Notes: generated by a model from the sequence alone, not told the origin. A stretch of DNA of 64,000 nucleotides from Dietzia aurantiaca (GCF_021033825.1 NZ_JAIFXZ010000008.1:62001-126000), one strand, 5' to 3'; positions 1-8,869 are shown, counted from the first letter of the stretch. Numbers and translations: made by a program.

Positions 1-248
1 ACTCGGCCCTGCAGAGCGCCGCGAGGACCAGGAAGGTCGCTATCGACGGCTCGTCCGTGGGCGCGCGGGTCTCGCTCCTTCGCTCCGGTGAAGCCAGCAT
101 CGACCTGGCTGTGGACCTCGAGGTGATCCTGCCCGGCGTCGAGACCGAGCAGGCGAACGAGCTGGCCAAGCTCGCCCACGAAATATGCCCCTACTCCCGG
201 GCCACCGCCGGCAACATCGAGGTCTCCGTGAGCGTCGCCGAGGACTGA
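1..248 (+). CDS. ohr: organic hydroperoxide reductase Ohr/OsmC family, 3' end only
   Basis: This is the C-terminal part of an Ohr-type peroxidase, a cytoplasmic enzyme that reduces organic hydroperoxides through a pair of cysteines. About 82 codons are visible, in the frame that begins at base 3 and ends at TGA 246-248. The motif EICPYSRATAGNIEV near the end contains the second, resolving Cys and the typical Ohr tail. The first Cys and the N-terminus lie beyond the left edge. The GTG at 57 is internal, because homologous sequence continues upstream of it. The gene converges on the fucosidase with a 6-bp gap. A MarR-type OhrR regulator often lies nearby in this family, but none is visible here. 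Confidence 0.85.
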   Translation, partial: SALQSAARTRKVAIDGSSVGARVSLLRSGEASIDLAVDLEVILPGVETEQANELAKLAHEICPYSRATAGNIEVSVSVAED

Positions 249-254
249 CTTCAA

Positions 255-1730
255 TCAAGCCAGACCGATTGCGTTCACCTGCCCCGACAGCCGGATCACG
301 TGCGCCGGCGACACCGGCAGACGCTCCGGCAACCGCACGCGGACACCGTCGTCGTTGGCGGTGATCTCCAGCGGCTGCCCCGTCGACACCAGCAACGCCG
401 AGGCATCCGGCCCGGCAGACACCCCCGGCACCACCAGCTCACGAGAGGCGGGGGTTCCCAGGGTGATCACGTTGACGTCCGTGCCGGTGAGGGTGAACCG
501 CAGCTGGGTGCCCTCGCTCGCGGTGGCGGCGGGACGGACCCACGGGCGGCTGCCGCGAATCGCGCTGCCGTTCTCGTGCAACCACCGCCCCAACGCCCGT
601 AGAGGGGCCTGCTGCTCGGTCGGAACCGACCCGTCCGGCAAGGGGCCCACCCCGATCAGCAGGTTGCCGTTCTTGCTCACCACGTCCACGAGCATGTGGA
701 TCAACTCATGCGCCGGCACGATGTCCGCCGGATCCTCGTTACGGTTCGCGGCGAAGGAGTTGCCGATCCCGCGCGTGGTCTCCCACTTCTTGGTCACGAT
801 CTCCTCGTAGCGGGCGTACTCGGGAGTCGTGAAGTCGTGGTGCGGGGTCGCGGGGAAGGTCAGCTCGCGGTGCTCTGCCGGGATCAGCTTCCACACCAAT
901 TGCACCAGGCCGGCCACCCCGCGGACCACCGCCTCGGTTCCGCCGCCGCGCTTGAGATCCGTCTGCGCCCAGCGGTCGTTCACCACCCCGTCGGGTACCG
1001 CGTCGTAGAAGTCGGAGAACAGGCCCGGCAGGTCGGTTGTGGCCGGCCAGCCGATGTCGTTCCACAGGATGGCGGGGGAGTAGCGCTCGATCAGCTCGCG
1101 GATGTGGTCCTCGGCGTAGCGGGCGTAGGCCGGATCGGCCGGCACCGCGAGCACCGAGTCGGCCGGGCCTGTCAGGACCGCATCGTTGAACGGCCAGTCG
1201 TAACCGCCCGAGTAGTACAGCCCCGTGCGCATGCCGCGGGCCCGGACGGCCCGGTCGACGTCGCCCACCAGGTCGCGCGGCGAACCGTACGTACCGAGCT
1301 TCGGGTGCGGATGGTCCGACGGCCACAGCGTGTAGCCGTCGTGGTGCTTGGTGGTGAGCACCACATAGCCGGCGCCCGCAGCTTGGGCCAGCTCGGCGAT
1401 CTGGTCCACATCCGCCGTCTGGGCCTGACGCGAGAACTCCTCCGAGAAGCGGCGGTAGCTGTAGTCGGCGCCGTACGTGGCCTCGTGATGCTCCTGGGTA
1501 GGACTGCCGGGGATCTGCATCGTGTTGAGGTACCACTCGGCGTACGGGTTCTCCTTGAGCATCTGGCTCGGCCCGCCGTCGCGCAGCAGTTCCTGGATGT
1601 CCGGCACCCGCGGCGCCCACCGGGGCACCGAATACGGGCCCCAGTGGATGAACACGCCGAGCTTGACGTCGTCGTACCAGGCAGGGAGTCCGCGGCCCTC
1701 GAGCCGCTCCCAACCGGCGGCGTCACTCAT
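255..1730 (-). CDS. alpha-L-fucosidase, glycoside hydrolase family 29
   Basis: The 491-aa product resembles GH29 retaining alpha-L-fucosidases, which hydrolyse terminal fucose. Early motifs are KLGVFIHWGPYSVP (about residues 23-36) and TTKHHDGY (127-134), the usual substrate-binding His pair. ILWNDIGW (221-228) puts Asp225 at the family's nucleophile position. No signal peptide is visible, so the enzyme is probably cytoplasmic. The ATG at 1730 is preferred over an in-frame start at 1829 because the extra 33 residues are low-complexity and overlap the upstream gene. The ATG shares an ATGA overlap with the stop of the membrane-protein gene, so the two genes are coupled. The natural substrate is unknown, and fucosidases are not universal in this order. 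Confidence 0.85.
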   Translation of the reverse strand: MSDAAGWERLEGRGLPAWYDDVKLGVFIHWGPYSVPRWAPRVPDIQELLRDGGPSQMLKENPYAEWYLNTMQIPGSPTQEHHEATYGADYSYRRFSEEFSRQAQTADVDQIAELAQAAGAGYVVLTTKHHDGYTLWPSDHPHPKLGTYGSPRDLVGDVDRAVRARGMRTGLYYSGGYDWPFNDAVLTGPADSVLAVPADPAYARYAEDHIRELIERYSPAILWNDIGWPATTDLPGLFSDFYDAVPDGVVNDRWAQTDLKRGGGTEAVVRGVAGLVQLVWKLIPAEHRELTFPATPHHDFTTPEYARYEEIVTKKWETTRGIGNSFAANRNEDPADIVPAHELIHMLVDVVSKNGNLLIGVGPLPDGSVPTEQQAPLRALGRWLHENGSAIRGSRPWVRPAATASEGTQLRFTLTGTDVNVITLGTPASRELVVPGVSAGPDASALLVSTGQPLEITANDDGVRVRLPERLPVSPAHVIRLSGQVNAIGLA

Positions 1731-2158
1731 GCCGACACGAGGGTGTTGTGGCGCTGCTCCAGGAACTCCGACGCCGACTGTCCGTACGCCAGCACCAGCG
1801 CCACCACGTTGGCGGCCAGGAGCAGCCACGCCGAGACCATCGTGAAGTCCGCGAGCACGCCCAGCAGCGAGAAGAACGCGAACACCGACAGGACCAGCCG
1901 GGCCCAGACAGCGCCGTCACGGAGCTTGACCGCGGCTACCACCTGGACGGCCATCGCGACCATCGCGGCGATCGCCAGCATCCAGCCGAACCAACTGAAC
2001 GCCTCGCCGGGCGGGAGGTCGTCCATGCCGGCGTTGAGGTCGGCGAAGACCACCAGGATCTCGGTGGCGGTGAGGATGTTGGCGACGGTGAATGTGGTGA
2101 ACAAGGCGGTGAACATCCAGATCCAGGACGCTGCGGAGACGGAAGTGGGGCGTGCCAT
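1727..2158 (-). CDS. small four-helix membrane protein, fucosidase partner
   Basis: This 143-aa hydrophobic protein has four predicted membrane segments: about residues 9-30, 45-66, 72-93 and 100-125. Family unknown to me. The start is ATG 2158. A longer in-frame opening to 2476 overlaps the promoter of the divergent LuxR-type gene and encodes Arg/Pro-rich sequence, so it was rejected. The gene overlaps the fucosidase by 4 bp and is the first gene of a two-gene operon. It may be an accessory membrane protein or simply a co-transcribed neighbour; nothing in the sequence shows transport or catalysis. Confidence 0.65.
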   Translation of the reverse strand: MARPTSVSAASWIWMFTALFTTFTVANILTATEILVVFADLNAGMDDLPPGEAFSWFGWMLAIAAMVAMAVQVVAAVKLRDGAVWARLVLSVFAFFSLLGVLADFTMVSAWLLLAANVVALVLAYGQSASEFLEQRHNTLVSA

Positions 2159-2318
2159 GAGAACTCCTCGAGAGGGGAAGGGGTCGCGCCGGGCCCGGGT
2201 CGATCGTCTCGATCGCCGGACCTGGCGCGGTAAGAGTGAACTCATCCTGCGTGGGGGGACAGGCGCGGGTATAGAGTGCGACACACCTGTTTTTCCTCGC
2301 CGGACGGGAGAGCCGACT

Positions 2319-4847
2319 GTGACCGCGTGGAAGAGAACCCGTGCGGTACTGCGGCCGGACACCGTGTCGCGGGCGGTCGCCCTGGCCGTCGAAACACGCC
2401 GTGGCGTGCTGGTGGTGGGCCCGCCGGGCACCGGCGCCAGTGGATGCGCGGCCGATATCGCGGACGGCCTGCGCACCGCCGGCGTCCCCGTGGTGTTGTG
2501 GGACGACCTCGACCGCCGCGCCCCGGCTTCGCCCGAGCTACCCGACCGCGCCGTGGTCGTGGGGTCCGCGCGGCTGGGCGCCGCGCTCCCGCCGGGCCTG
2601 GCCGATCAGGTGTCCGCCCGCACCACGCGCCTGCCCCTGCGCGCCCTCACGCGCGGAGAATCCGAAGCCGCGGTCTCCGCGGCCGTGGGACGATCCCTCT
2701 CGACGCGCCTGGTCGAGGCACTCTGGGCGGGATCGCACGGCAACCTCACCGCGCTCCGCGTGACGTTCGACGACCTCGCCGCCCGCGGCCTCGTCCGCCG
2801 CGCGGGTGATCGCCTGGACCTGACGGTGGACCCCACCGCGGCCGTCGCCGGCGTCGCCGCGGATCCACGCCGGTGGGTCGACGACGACGACGACAACCTC
2901 ACCACCACGACCACCGCTGCACTCGCCCGGCGGATCACTCTCGCCGAGCTCGAGGCGATTCACGGCGAGAGCGCGGTCAGCGACGCGGTGGCCCGCTCTC
3001 TGCTCGTCACCCGCACCGATGACGGAGTGGAGATGCTCACCGTGCAGCCGCCGGTCCTGGCCGGTGCGCTGCGGGACGGGGCCGATGGTCTTCGTCGTCG
3101 TCAGGTCTACGACGCAGTTCTCCGCGGCGCGGCGATCGGCGGCACGGATGACACCCGCGGCGAACACGGCGGCGCCCGCGGCGACCACGGCGGCCTCCTT
3201 GGCGTGCACCTGCGGCCGGGTCGTGCGCTGCCGGACCCGCGGATCATCCTGTGGGCGCTCGCGCAGGGGCGCGACGTCGACGCCGCGACCACCCTCGCCG
3301 CCGCCCGCGCTGCGCTCGACGCGCACGACTATCGCACCGGCGTCGACCTCCGCCACGCCGCCCGGCGCGCGGAGCTCGACATGACCGCGCTGCAGGAGGC
3401 CGAGCTCGCGCTGGTCGGCGCCTCGTGCCTGCGACTGCTCGACCGGCTGCAGGAGACCGCTGCCGCGCTCGACGAGGCGCAGGCGTTACTGGAAGGGATC
3501 CGCGGCGCCGACGTCGACGGCAGTGAATACGTCCGCGTGCTGATCGGCACGGTCACCGCGCGTGCCGACCTGGCCCACTACCGCGACCGCCACCCCGACA
3601 CCGCCCTGCCCATGATCCGGGATGCCCACCGTCTCCTCCCGCCCGGACATGAGGCCCATGCCGTGCTCGACACCCTCACCGTGGTGCACCTGACCTACTC
3701 GGGGCGGCACCGCGAGGCGGCCCGCGCCTACGCCGAGTTGACCTCCCCGCCGCCGGCCGACTGGGAGCGGCGTCTCGAGGCGGTCCACGCGCTGGCGCTC
3801 GACGCGCTCGGCAGGCCCGACGAGGCGCTGGCCGTCCTGCGTCGGCTCGCCCGCCGGGCCCGCACGATGGACCATCATGCGTGGGCGTCGGAGGAGTACC
3901 TGTCGGCGCTGTTGTCCGTGGTATTGCACGGCTACGGGGTCACCGCGCTGCTGGCCGAGTTCGCGCCGTTCTACGAGGTGGAGCAGGACGCTTCCGTGCG
4001 CATCGACCACGGCATGCGCCGCGTGGCCGAGGCCGAGATCGCGCTCAGTGCCGGGGACCTGACCGGCGCCGTGGCCGCCGCCGCCGACGCCGTGGACACC
4101 ATGGAGGTCGACGGCCCCGAGGACTTCCTGCCCCGCGCCGTCTCCCTGTACGCGCTGGCCTGCGCCCAATCCGGCCGGCGCGCCGACGCCCGGGAGGCGC
4201 TGCGCCGGGTGCACGCCGTGCCCTCGTACACCAACTCACCCGTCGGGCCCGAGATCCGAGCGGCCGAGGCGGGGGTGCTCTACTGCGAGGGGCGGGCGGA
4301 CGACGCGCGCGGGATCGTCCGCGAGCTCATCGCCGACGGGGTCCACGGCGCAGCGGTGCGCGCGGCGTGGATCGGCGTCCTGATGGGCGATCCCGAGACG
4401 TGCCGGATGGTGGGGGAGGTGGGCGTCGGCGGTGATGTGGCGCCGCTGATGCAGGACCTGGCGGCGATGGCGCTCGCGAACCCCCGACGACTCCTCGACG
4501 TGGCCCGGCGGGCCCGCGGATTCGGGCTGCTCATGGTGGCCGCGGCGGCTGCCGAACGTGCCCGCACGCTGGCGACGCCGGGATCGCAGACGTGCACTCT
4601 GGCCGAGCGGATGTTGGCGACCACCGAGATCCGCGGTCCCCACGCCGGCCTCGTCGGGCTGGGCGGGCCGGCCGCGACGATTCCCGCAGGGGTCTCGCTG
4701 ACGCGCCGCGAGTCCGAGATCGCCGACCTTGCGGGCGGGGGCCTGACCAACGCCGAGATCGCAGCGGAGCTGCATCTGTCCAAGCGCACGGTCGAAGGGC
4801 ACCTCAACCGCATCTACACCAAGACGGGGACGCGGCTGAGGGGGTGA
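2319..4847 (+). CDS. large LuxR-family regulator with degenerate P-loop
   Basis: An 842-aa regulator of the ATPase-plus-LuxR (LAL/MalT-like) layout. The N-terminus has a P-loop-like segment GPPGTGAS (34-41) followed by a Walker-B-like VVLWDDLD. The middle is a long alpha-helical, Ala/Leu-rich region like the TPR-type part of such proteins. The C-terminus is a LuxR helix-turn-helix (LTRRESEIADLAGGGLTNAE, then ELHLSKRTVEGHLNRIYTK). The P-loop has Ala where the family has the catalytic Lys, so ATP hydrolysis may be lost. An acidic and Thr tract DDDDDNLTTTTT lies near residue 190. GTG 2319 follows a GGGAG ribosome site. Upstream in-frame codons antisense to the fucosidase operon are not coding. 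A TATAGA hexamer at 2270-2275 may be its -10. Target genes are unknown. Confidence 0.75.
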   Translation: MTAWKRTRAVLRPDTVSRAVALAVETRRGVLVVGPPGTGASGCAADIADGLRTAGVPVVLWDDLDRRAPASPELPDRAVVVGSARLGAALPPGLADQVSARTTRLPLRALTRGESEAAVSAAVGRSLSTRLVEALWAGSHGNLTALRVTFDDLAARGLVRRAGDRLDLTVDPTAAVAGVAADPRRWVDDDDDNLTTTTTAALARRITLAELEAIHGESAVSDAVARSLLVTRTDDGVEMLTVQPPVLAGALRDGADGLRRRQVYDAVLRGAAIGGTDDTRGEHGGARGDHGGLLGVHLRPGRALPDPRIILWALAQGRDVDAATTLAAARAALDAHDYRTGVDLRHAARRAELDMTALQEAELALVGASCLRLLDRLQETAAALDEAQALLEGIRGADVDGSEYVRVLIGTVTARADLAHYRDRHPDTALPMIRDAHRLLPPGHEAHAVLDTLTVVHLTYSGRHREAARAYAELTSPPPADWERRLEAVHALALDALGRPDEALAVLRRLARRARTMDHHAWASEEYLSALLSVVLHGYGVTALLAEFAPFYEVEQDASVRIDHGMRRVAEAEIALSAGDLTGAVAAAADAVDTMEVDGPEDFLPRAVSLYALACAQSGRRADAREALRRVHAVPSYTNSPVGPEIRAAEAGVLYCEGRADDARGIVRELIADGVHGAAVRAAWIGVLMGDPETCRMVGEVGVGGDVAPLMQDLAAMALANPRRLLDVARRARGFGLLMVAAAAAERARTLATPGSQTCTLAERMLATTEIRGPHAGLVGLGGPAATIPAGVSLTRRESEIADLAGGGLTNAEIAAELHLSKRTVEGHLNRIYTKTGTRLRG

Positions 4848-4877
4848 CCGGCTGGGGAGTTCTCGTGCGGCCGGACG

Positions 4878-4953
4878 TGGTGCCCTCGAGAGGAATCGAA
4901 CCTCCGACACCGGCTTTAGGAGAGCCGTGCTCTATCCACTGAGCTACGAGGGC
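4878..4953 (-). tRNA. tRNA-Arg (anticodon CCU)
   Basis: Read on the minus strand, this folds as a complete cloverleaf. The acceptor arms are GCCCTCG and CGAGGGC. The D stem is GCTC/GAGC and the anticodon stem is CGGCT/AGCCG around loop CTCCTAA (anticodon CCT). The T stem is GGAGG/CCTCT with loop TTCGATT. Discriminator A and an encoded CCA follow (CCA at 4878-4880). It decodes the Arg codon AGG, rare in such GC-rich genomes. Confidence 0.96.
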
Positions 4954-4990
4954 GGGAACCGGGGAGAGTCTAGCGGATCCCCGTGACGAC

Positions 4991-5020
4991 TTGGAGGTGG
5001 AGGCCTTCGGTCGGTAATGT
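4991..5020 (+). promoter_or_regulatory. candidate promoter of rplM-rpsI
   Basis: TTGGAG (4991-4996), an 18-bp spacer and TAATGT (5015-5020) form a good housekeeping-sigma promoter. It lies between the tRNA and rplM and would give a leader of about 130 nt. Confidence 0.5.
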
Positions 5021-5068
5021 AGACCCTCGGCGTTCGTGTCGGCCCCGCTTGTCGGGACCGGTCGATCG

Positions 5069-5102
5069 CCTCGCGCGGGTCACCACCGGCCGCCGCGCGA
5101 GG
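5069..5102 (+). promoter_or_regulatory. leader hairpin before rplM, possible L13 autoregulation
   Basis: CCTCGCGCGG (5069-5078) pairs exactly with CCGCGCGAGG (5093-5102) around a 14-nt loop in the 5' leader of rplM. L13 operons commonly carry protein-binding leaders. That this hairpin does so is inference. Confidence 0.4.
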
Positions 5103-5154
5103 GGGAGAGCGCCCGACCGGCCGGCAGCCCACTAGACAGACAGAGGTATCGCCT

Positions 5155-5598
5155 GTGTCCACGTACACCCCCAAGCCCGGGGACGTGACGCGCGCCTGGT
5201 ACGTCATCGACGCCACTGATGTGGTGCTCGGTCGACTCGCCGTCCAGGCCGCGAACATCCTCCGTGGCAAGCACAAGCCGCAGTTCGCCCCGAACGCCGA
5301 CACCGGCGACTTCGTCATCATCATCAACGCCGACAAGGTCGCGATCTCGTCGAACAAGCGCGAGCGCGTGAACCAGTACCGCCACTCGGGCTTCCCCGGT
5401 GGCCTGAAGTCGCGCACCCTCGGTGAGGCCATGGACTCGCGTCCGGACCGCGTCGTCGAGAAGGCCATCAAGGGCATGCTGCCGAGCAACAAGCTCGGCC
5501 GCTCCGTCGCCTCCAAGCTGAAGGTGTACGCCGGTGCCGAGCACCCGCACGCCGCCCAGCAGCCCGTGCCCTACGAGATCAAGCAGGTGGCCCAGTGA
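5155..5598 (+). CDS. rplM: 50S ribosomal protein L13
   Basis: A 147-aa L13, an early-assembling protein of the large ribosomal subunit. It has the family pattern [15 protein letters not shown] near the start, then [11 protein letters not shown] and PYEIKQV at the end. The GTG at 5155 gives the normal family length. The stop overlaps the start of rpsI (GTGA at 5595-5598), the universal L13-S9 operon order. The leader upstream is long and structured, so the operon is probably autoregulated. Confidence 0.98.
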   Translation: MSTYTPKPGDVTRAWYVIDATDVVLGRLAVQAANILRGKHKPQFAPNADTGDFVIIINADKVAISSNKRERVNQYRHSGFPGGLKSRTLGEAMDSRPDRVVEKAIKGMLPSNKLGRSVASKLKVYAGAEHPHAAQQPVPYEIKQVAQ

Positions 5599-6128
5599 CC
5601 GACGAGAACATCACCCCCGAGGCCGACGTGGCCGATGACCTGGTGGCCGACCTCGCCGCCGAGGTCGCCGAGGACTACTCCGAGGCCGACTACGCCGGTG
5701 GCTCCGAGTTCGTCGCCGACGTCGAGACCCAGCTCGTCTCGAGCGGGCCGGCCCAGGCCGTCGGCCGCCGCAAGGAAGCCGTCGCCCGCGTGCGCCTGGT
5801 TCCCGGCTCCGGTCAGTTCACGCTCAACGGCCGCACCCTCGAGGAGTACTTCCCGAACAAGGTGCATCAGCAGCTCGTCAAGTCGCCGCTGGTTCTCGTC
5901 GAGCGCGAGGAGCAGTTCGACATCGTGGGCCTGCTCCACGGTGGCGGCCCGTCGGGCCAGGCCGGCGCGATGCGCCTGGCCATCGCCCGCGCCCTCACCG
6001 AGTACTCGGGCGAGGACCGTCCGGCCCTGAAGAAGGCCGGCTTCCTCACCCGTGACGCCCGCGCCGTCGAGCGCAAGAAGGCCGGCCTCAAGAAGGCCCG
6101 TAAGGCCCCGCAGTACTCGAAGCGCTGA
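5595..6128 (+). CDS. rpsI: 30S ribosomal protein S9
   Basis: A 177-aa S9. The conserved body starts near residue 54 ([14 protein letters not shown]), continues through [19 protein letters not shown], and ends in the typical basic tail [12 protein letters not shown] that reaches the ribosomal P site. The first ~50 residues form a very acidic extension rich in Asp, Glu and Ala. Actinobacterial S9 proteins often carry such an extension, but this one is on the long side. Translation is coupled to rplM by a 4-bp overlap. Confidence 0.98.
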   Translation: MTDENITPEADVADDLVADLAAEVAEDYSEADYAGGSEFVADVETQLVSSGPAQAVGRRKEAVARVRLVPGSGQFTLNGRTLEEYFPNKVHQQLVKSPLVLVEREEQFDIVGLLHGGGPSGQAGAMRLAIARALTEYSGEDRPALKKAGFLTRDARAVERKKAGLKKARKAPQYSKR

Positions 6129-6148
6129 TCTCCCCGAGATCGCACACT

Positions 6149-6188
6149 CCAGAGCAGGTTTCCGCAGCTTCGCGGGGGCCTGCTCTGG
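6149..6188 (+). terminator. terminator after rplM-rpsI
   Basis: A perfect 10-bp outer stem CCAGAGCAGG / CCTGCTCTGG encloses an inner CCGC/GCGG stem, 20 nt after the rpsI stop. There is no strong T tract, as is usual in high-GC actinobacteria. Confidence 0.75.
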
Positions 6189-6346
6189 GGCGTTTCAGGG
6201 AGGGGAGCCGAGCGCTCACCGCGCAGTGGTTATCCTGTCTGGACGTCTCGACCAGCCCGGTCGAAAGCCGGCGGCCGCGCCTCTGCGGTCGCACACCAGT
6301 GGCCGCTCAGCGGTAGGGCACCCACGACCCCGGAGGAATCCACCAC

Positions 6347-7717
6347 ATGACCCGACTGTTCGGCACCGACGGCGTCCGCGGACTCGCCAACAGGACGCTC
6401 ACCGCCGACCTGGCCCTGCGTCTCGGCGCCGCGGCCGCAGCGGTCCTGGCGGCCGAAGCCGACCCCGCCCGCGCGGGTGGCGCCGCCACCGGGTCCTCCC
6501 GCCCCCTCGCGGTGGTCGGCCGCGACCCGCGGGTCTCCGGCGAGATGCTCGAAGCCGCCCTCTCCGCCGGGCTGGCCAGTCAGGGAGTCGACGTCCTGCT
6601 CGTGGGCGAGCTGCCCACCCCGGCCGTCGCCCACCTGACCGCCCAGCACGGCGCGGCCCTCGGCGCGATGATCTCCGCCTCGCACAACGCCATGCCGGAC
6701 AACGGCATCAAGTTCTTCGCCGCCGGCGGCCACAAGCTCGGCGACCACATCGAGGACGCCATCGAGTCCGCGCTCACCGACGAGCCCATCACCGGACCCA
6801 CCGGGGACGCGATCGGCCGGATACGTCGTGCCCCGTCCGCAGACGCCCTGGACGGCTACGTGCGGCACCTCCTGACGTCGACGCCGGGCCGGTTGGACGG
6901 TCTCGTCGTCGTCGTGGACTGCGCCAACGGCGCCGCCAGCGAGGCCGCGCCCCGCGCCTACCGCGAGGCCGGTGCCAGGGTCATCGAGATCCACGCCGCG
7001 CCCGACGGCTACAACATCAACCACGAGTGCGGCTCCACCCACCTCGGCGCCGTGCAGGCCGCCGTGCGCGAGCACGACGCCGACCTGGGTCTGGCGCACG
7101 ACGGCGACGCCGACCGCTGCCTGGCCGTCGACGCCGACGGGAACGTCGTGGACGGTGATCAGATCATGGCCATCCTCGCCCTCGCCATGCGCGACGCCGG
7201 TGAACTCGCCGAGGACACGCTCGTCGCGACCGTGATGAGCAACCTGGGCCTCAAGGTGGCCATGCGCGCGGCCGGGATCGAGATCGCCGAGACCAAGGTC
7301 GGCGACCGGTACGTGCTCGAGCGGCTGCGCGACGGCAACTACAGTCTCGGCGGCGAACAGTCCGGACACCTCGTGCTCCCGGGGCACGCCACCACGGGCG
7401 ACGGACTGCTCACCGGGCTGCGGATCATGGCGCGGATGGCCGAGACCGGCAGGTCACTCGCCGAACTGGCGGGCGTGATGACCGTGCTGCCGCAGATCCT
7501 CGTCAACGTCCCGGTCGACGACAAGGCCGCCGTGGCCGCGTCGGGCTCGGTGGCCGAGGCCGTGGCCCAGGAGGAGGGTGCGCTCGGCGCGACGGGGCGC
7601 GTGCTGCTGCGACCCTCGGGCACCGAGCAGCTCGTGCGCGTGATGGTCGAGGCGCAGGACCCCGACCTGGCGCGCGAGGTGGCCGAGCGGCTCGCCGGGG
7701 TCGTCGCGGCGGTCTGA
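6347..7717 (+). CDS. glmM: phosphoglucosamine mutase
   Basis: A 456-aa GlmM that interconverts glucosamine-6-phosphate and glucosamine-1-phosphate for UDP-GlcNAc and hence peptidoglycan. Visible motifs are FGTDGVRG at the N-terminus, the phosphoserine loop [16 protein letters not shown] (Ser of SASHN), the Mg loop DGDADRC, the sugar loop GGEQSGH, and the phosphate-binding [14 protein letters not shown] near the C-terminus. A GGAGGAA ribosome site precedes ATG 6347. Like other members of the order, glmS lies shortly downstream, here beyond a convergent hydrolase gene. Confidence 0.97.
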   Translation: MTRLFGTDGVRGLANRTLTADLALRLGAAAAAVLAAEADPARAGGAATGSSRPLAVVGRDPRVSGEMLEAALSAGLASQGVDVLLVGELPTPAVAHLTAQHGAALGAMISASHNAMPDNGIKFFAAGGHKLGDHIEDAIESALTDEPITGPTGDAIGRIRRAPSADALDGYVRHLLTSTPGRLDGLVVVVDCANGAASEAAPRAYREAGARVIEIHAAPDGYNINHECGSTHLGAVQAAVREHDADLGLAHDGDADRCLAVDADGNVVDGDQIMAILALAMRDAGELAEDTLVATVMSNLGLKVAMRAAGIEIAETKVGDRYVLERLRDGNYSLGGEQSGHLVLPGHATTGDGLLTGLRIMARMAETGRSLAELAGVMTVLPQILVNVPVDDKAAVAASGSVAEAVAQEEGALGATGRVLLRPSGTEQLVRVMVEAQDPDLAREVAERLAGVVAAV

Positions 7718-7814
7718 CCGGGCCAGGGCTCCACCCCGGCTGCTCACCGCTTCCGCCCGGGCGGCTCACCGCCTCCACACGACCCGGCGATCCTGGCCGG
7801 CCCCGAGCCGGGCG

Positions 7815-7913
7815 GTTGCAAGACCTCCCATCCCGATTGCACGACGATCTGTGCGAAGTTCTAGCCAGAAATCGCACCTGAGGTCAGGCAACCGGCGACG
7901 CGTGTCTTGCAAC
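7815..7913 (-). repeat. 99-bp dispersed element with GTTGCAAGAC inverted ends, copy A
   Basis: The element is bounded by GTTGCAAGAC and GTCTTGCAAC. Its reverse complement aligns without gaps over 99 bp to 46892-46990, at about two-thirds identity by hand count. The shared blocks are the ends, CAGGTGCGATT and CGGGATGGGA. It sits between the convergent glmM and hydrolase genes. Confidence 0.7.
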
Positions 7914-7922
7914 CGCCGTGGG

Positions 7923-8795
7923 TCAGCCGCCGGTGAACCCCTTGACCAGCTTGAGCAGCGGGGGAGCCGACGGGACCAGATCGTCGGCCTCCTCGGCCAG
8001 CATCTCCTCGGTGACCAGGACGGAGTCCTTGAACTTGGCCTCCGGATCGGCGAACGCCGCGTAGTCGTCGTCGTCGCCCAGGGTGGCCAACAGGTAACCC
8101 GCCAGGAGCGGGCGGACAGTACGGTGCGTCCGGCGGTCCGGATCGGCGAGGCCGACGCCCTGGAGCCATGAGTTGCGCTCCACCAGACCCGTCTCGATGG
8201 CCTTCTCCAGGCGGCGGTGCACCAGCTCGCCGCGCCAGGCCTCGTGCAGTGCGCGGGCGTCCTCGCCGTGCACCCCACCCGCTGCGGACAGCAGCAACGC
8301 GGGGGAGTCGATCAACATCGCGCGCTCGGCGGCGGAGGGCACCGTCTCGGTGGGGAAGACCATGGCCACCGCATCGATGTCCGTGCGTTGGGAAGCGAGC
8401 AGTGCGGCCACTCCACCACCGAGGCCGTGCCCGGCCACCGCGATGCGACGCGGATCGGCGCGGACCTTCCCGCGCCCGAGCCGGGCCTGGAGGACGTCCT
8501 CGATCGCGTTCGACAGGTGATCGGCGAAGTGCTGGTGGTTCGGCCGGCCGCCGTGATCGGTGGCCGGCGCCACCACCACGAAACCCCAGGACGCGAGGTG
8601 CTTGAGGGTGTCGGTGTAGTACCGCGGCCCCTTGGTCCAGTCGTGGGCCCAGCCCACCACCGGGGCGGGCGACGGGGCGCCTCGCGGCACGAAGACCGCG
8701 CCCGGGGTGCCGGTGAAGCCGAGATCGCCGATATCCACCCCGTAGGGGCCGCGCCGACCCACCTTTGCGTGCAGTTCCTTGGTCTTGATGGCCAC
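7923..8795 (-). CDS. alpha/beta-hydrolase-fold protein lacking the nucleophilic Ser
   Basis: A 290-aa protein with the layout of dienelactone-hydrolase/PET-hydrolase-like alpha/beta hydrolases. It has an HDWTKGPRYYTDTLKHLASWG segment near residues 51-71 and GFVVVAPATDHGG (71-83). The nucleophile elbow reads AGHGLGGG (121-128). The family consensus is GxSxG, but the central residue here is Gly124, so the catalytic Ser is missing. The C-terminal 70 residues are rich in Asp and Glu. It may therefore be a non-catalytic relative. ATG 8795 lies about 60 bp from the divergent glmS promoter. Mycobacteria also have uncharacterised genes between glmM and glmS. Confidence 0.7.
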   Translation of the reverse strand: MAIKTKELHAKVGRRGPYGVDIGDLGFTGTPGAVFVPRGAPSPAPVVGWAHDWTKGPRYYTDTLKHLASWGFVVVAPATDHGGRPNHQHFADHLSNAIEDVLQARLGRGKVRADPRRIAVAGHGLGGGVAALLASQRTDIDAVAMVFPTETVPSAAERAMLIDSPALLLSAAGGVHGEDARALHEAWRGELVHRRLEKAIETGLVERNSWLQGVGLADPDRRTHRTVRPLLAGYLLATLGDDDDYAAFADPEAKFKDSVLVTEEMLAEEADDLVPSAPPLLKLVKGFTGG

Positions 8796-8855
8796 GGAAG
8801 TAACAGTATCCCCTCTCGCAGGGTTGAGGGTGTCAGGGCGGGCGACAGGGCTGGC

Positions 8856-8861
8856 TACACT
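8856..8861 (+). promoter_or_regulatory. -10 hexamer of glmS, probably leaderless
   Basis: TACACT ends 8 nt before ATG 8870. Transcription would begin at or almost at the start codon, and there is no ribosome-binding sequence. Confidence 0.45.
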
Positions 8862-8869
8862 TGGCGACC

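Noticed and set aside
696-2318. Long plus-strand open frame joined to the LuxR-type gene
   Set aside because: It is antisense to the fucosidase operon, Arg/His-rich and without recognisable domains; the regulator starts at GTG 2319.
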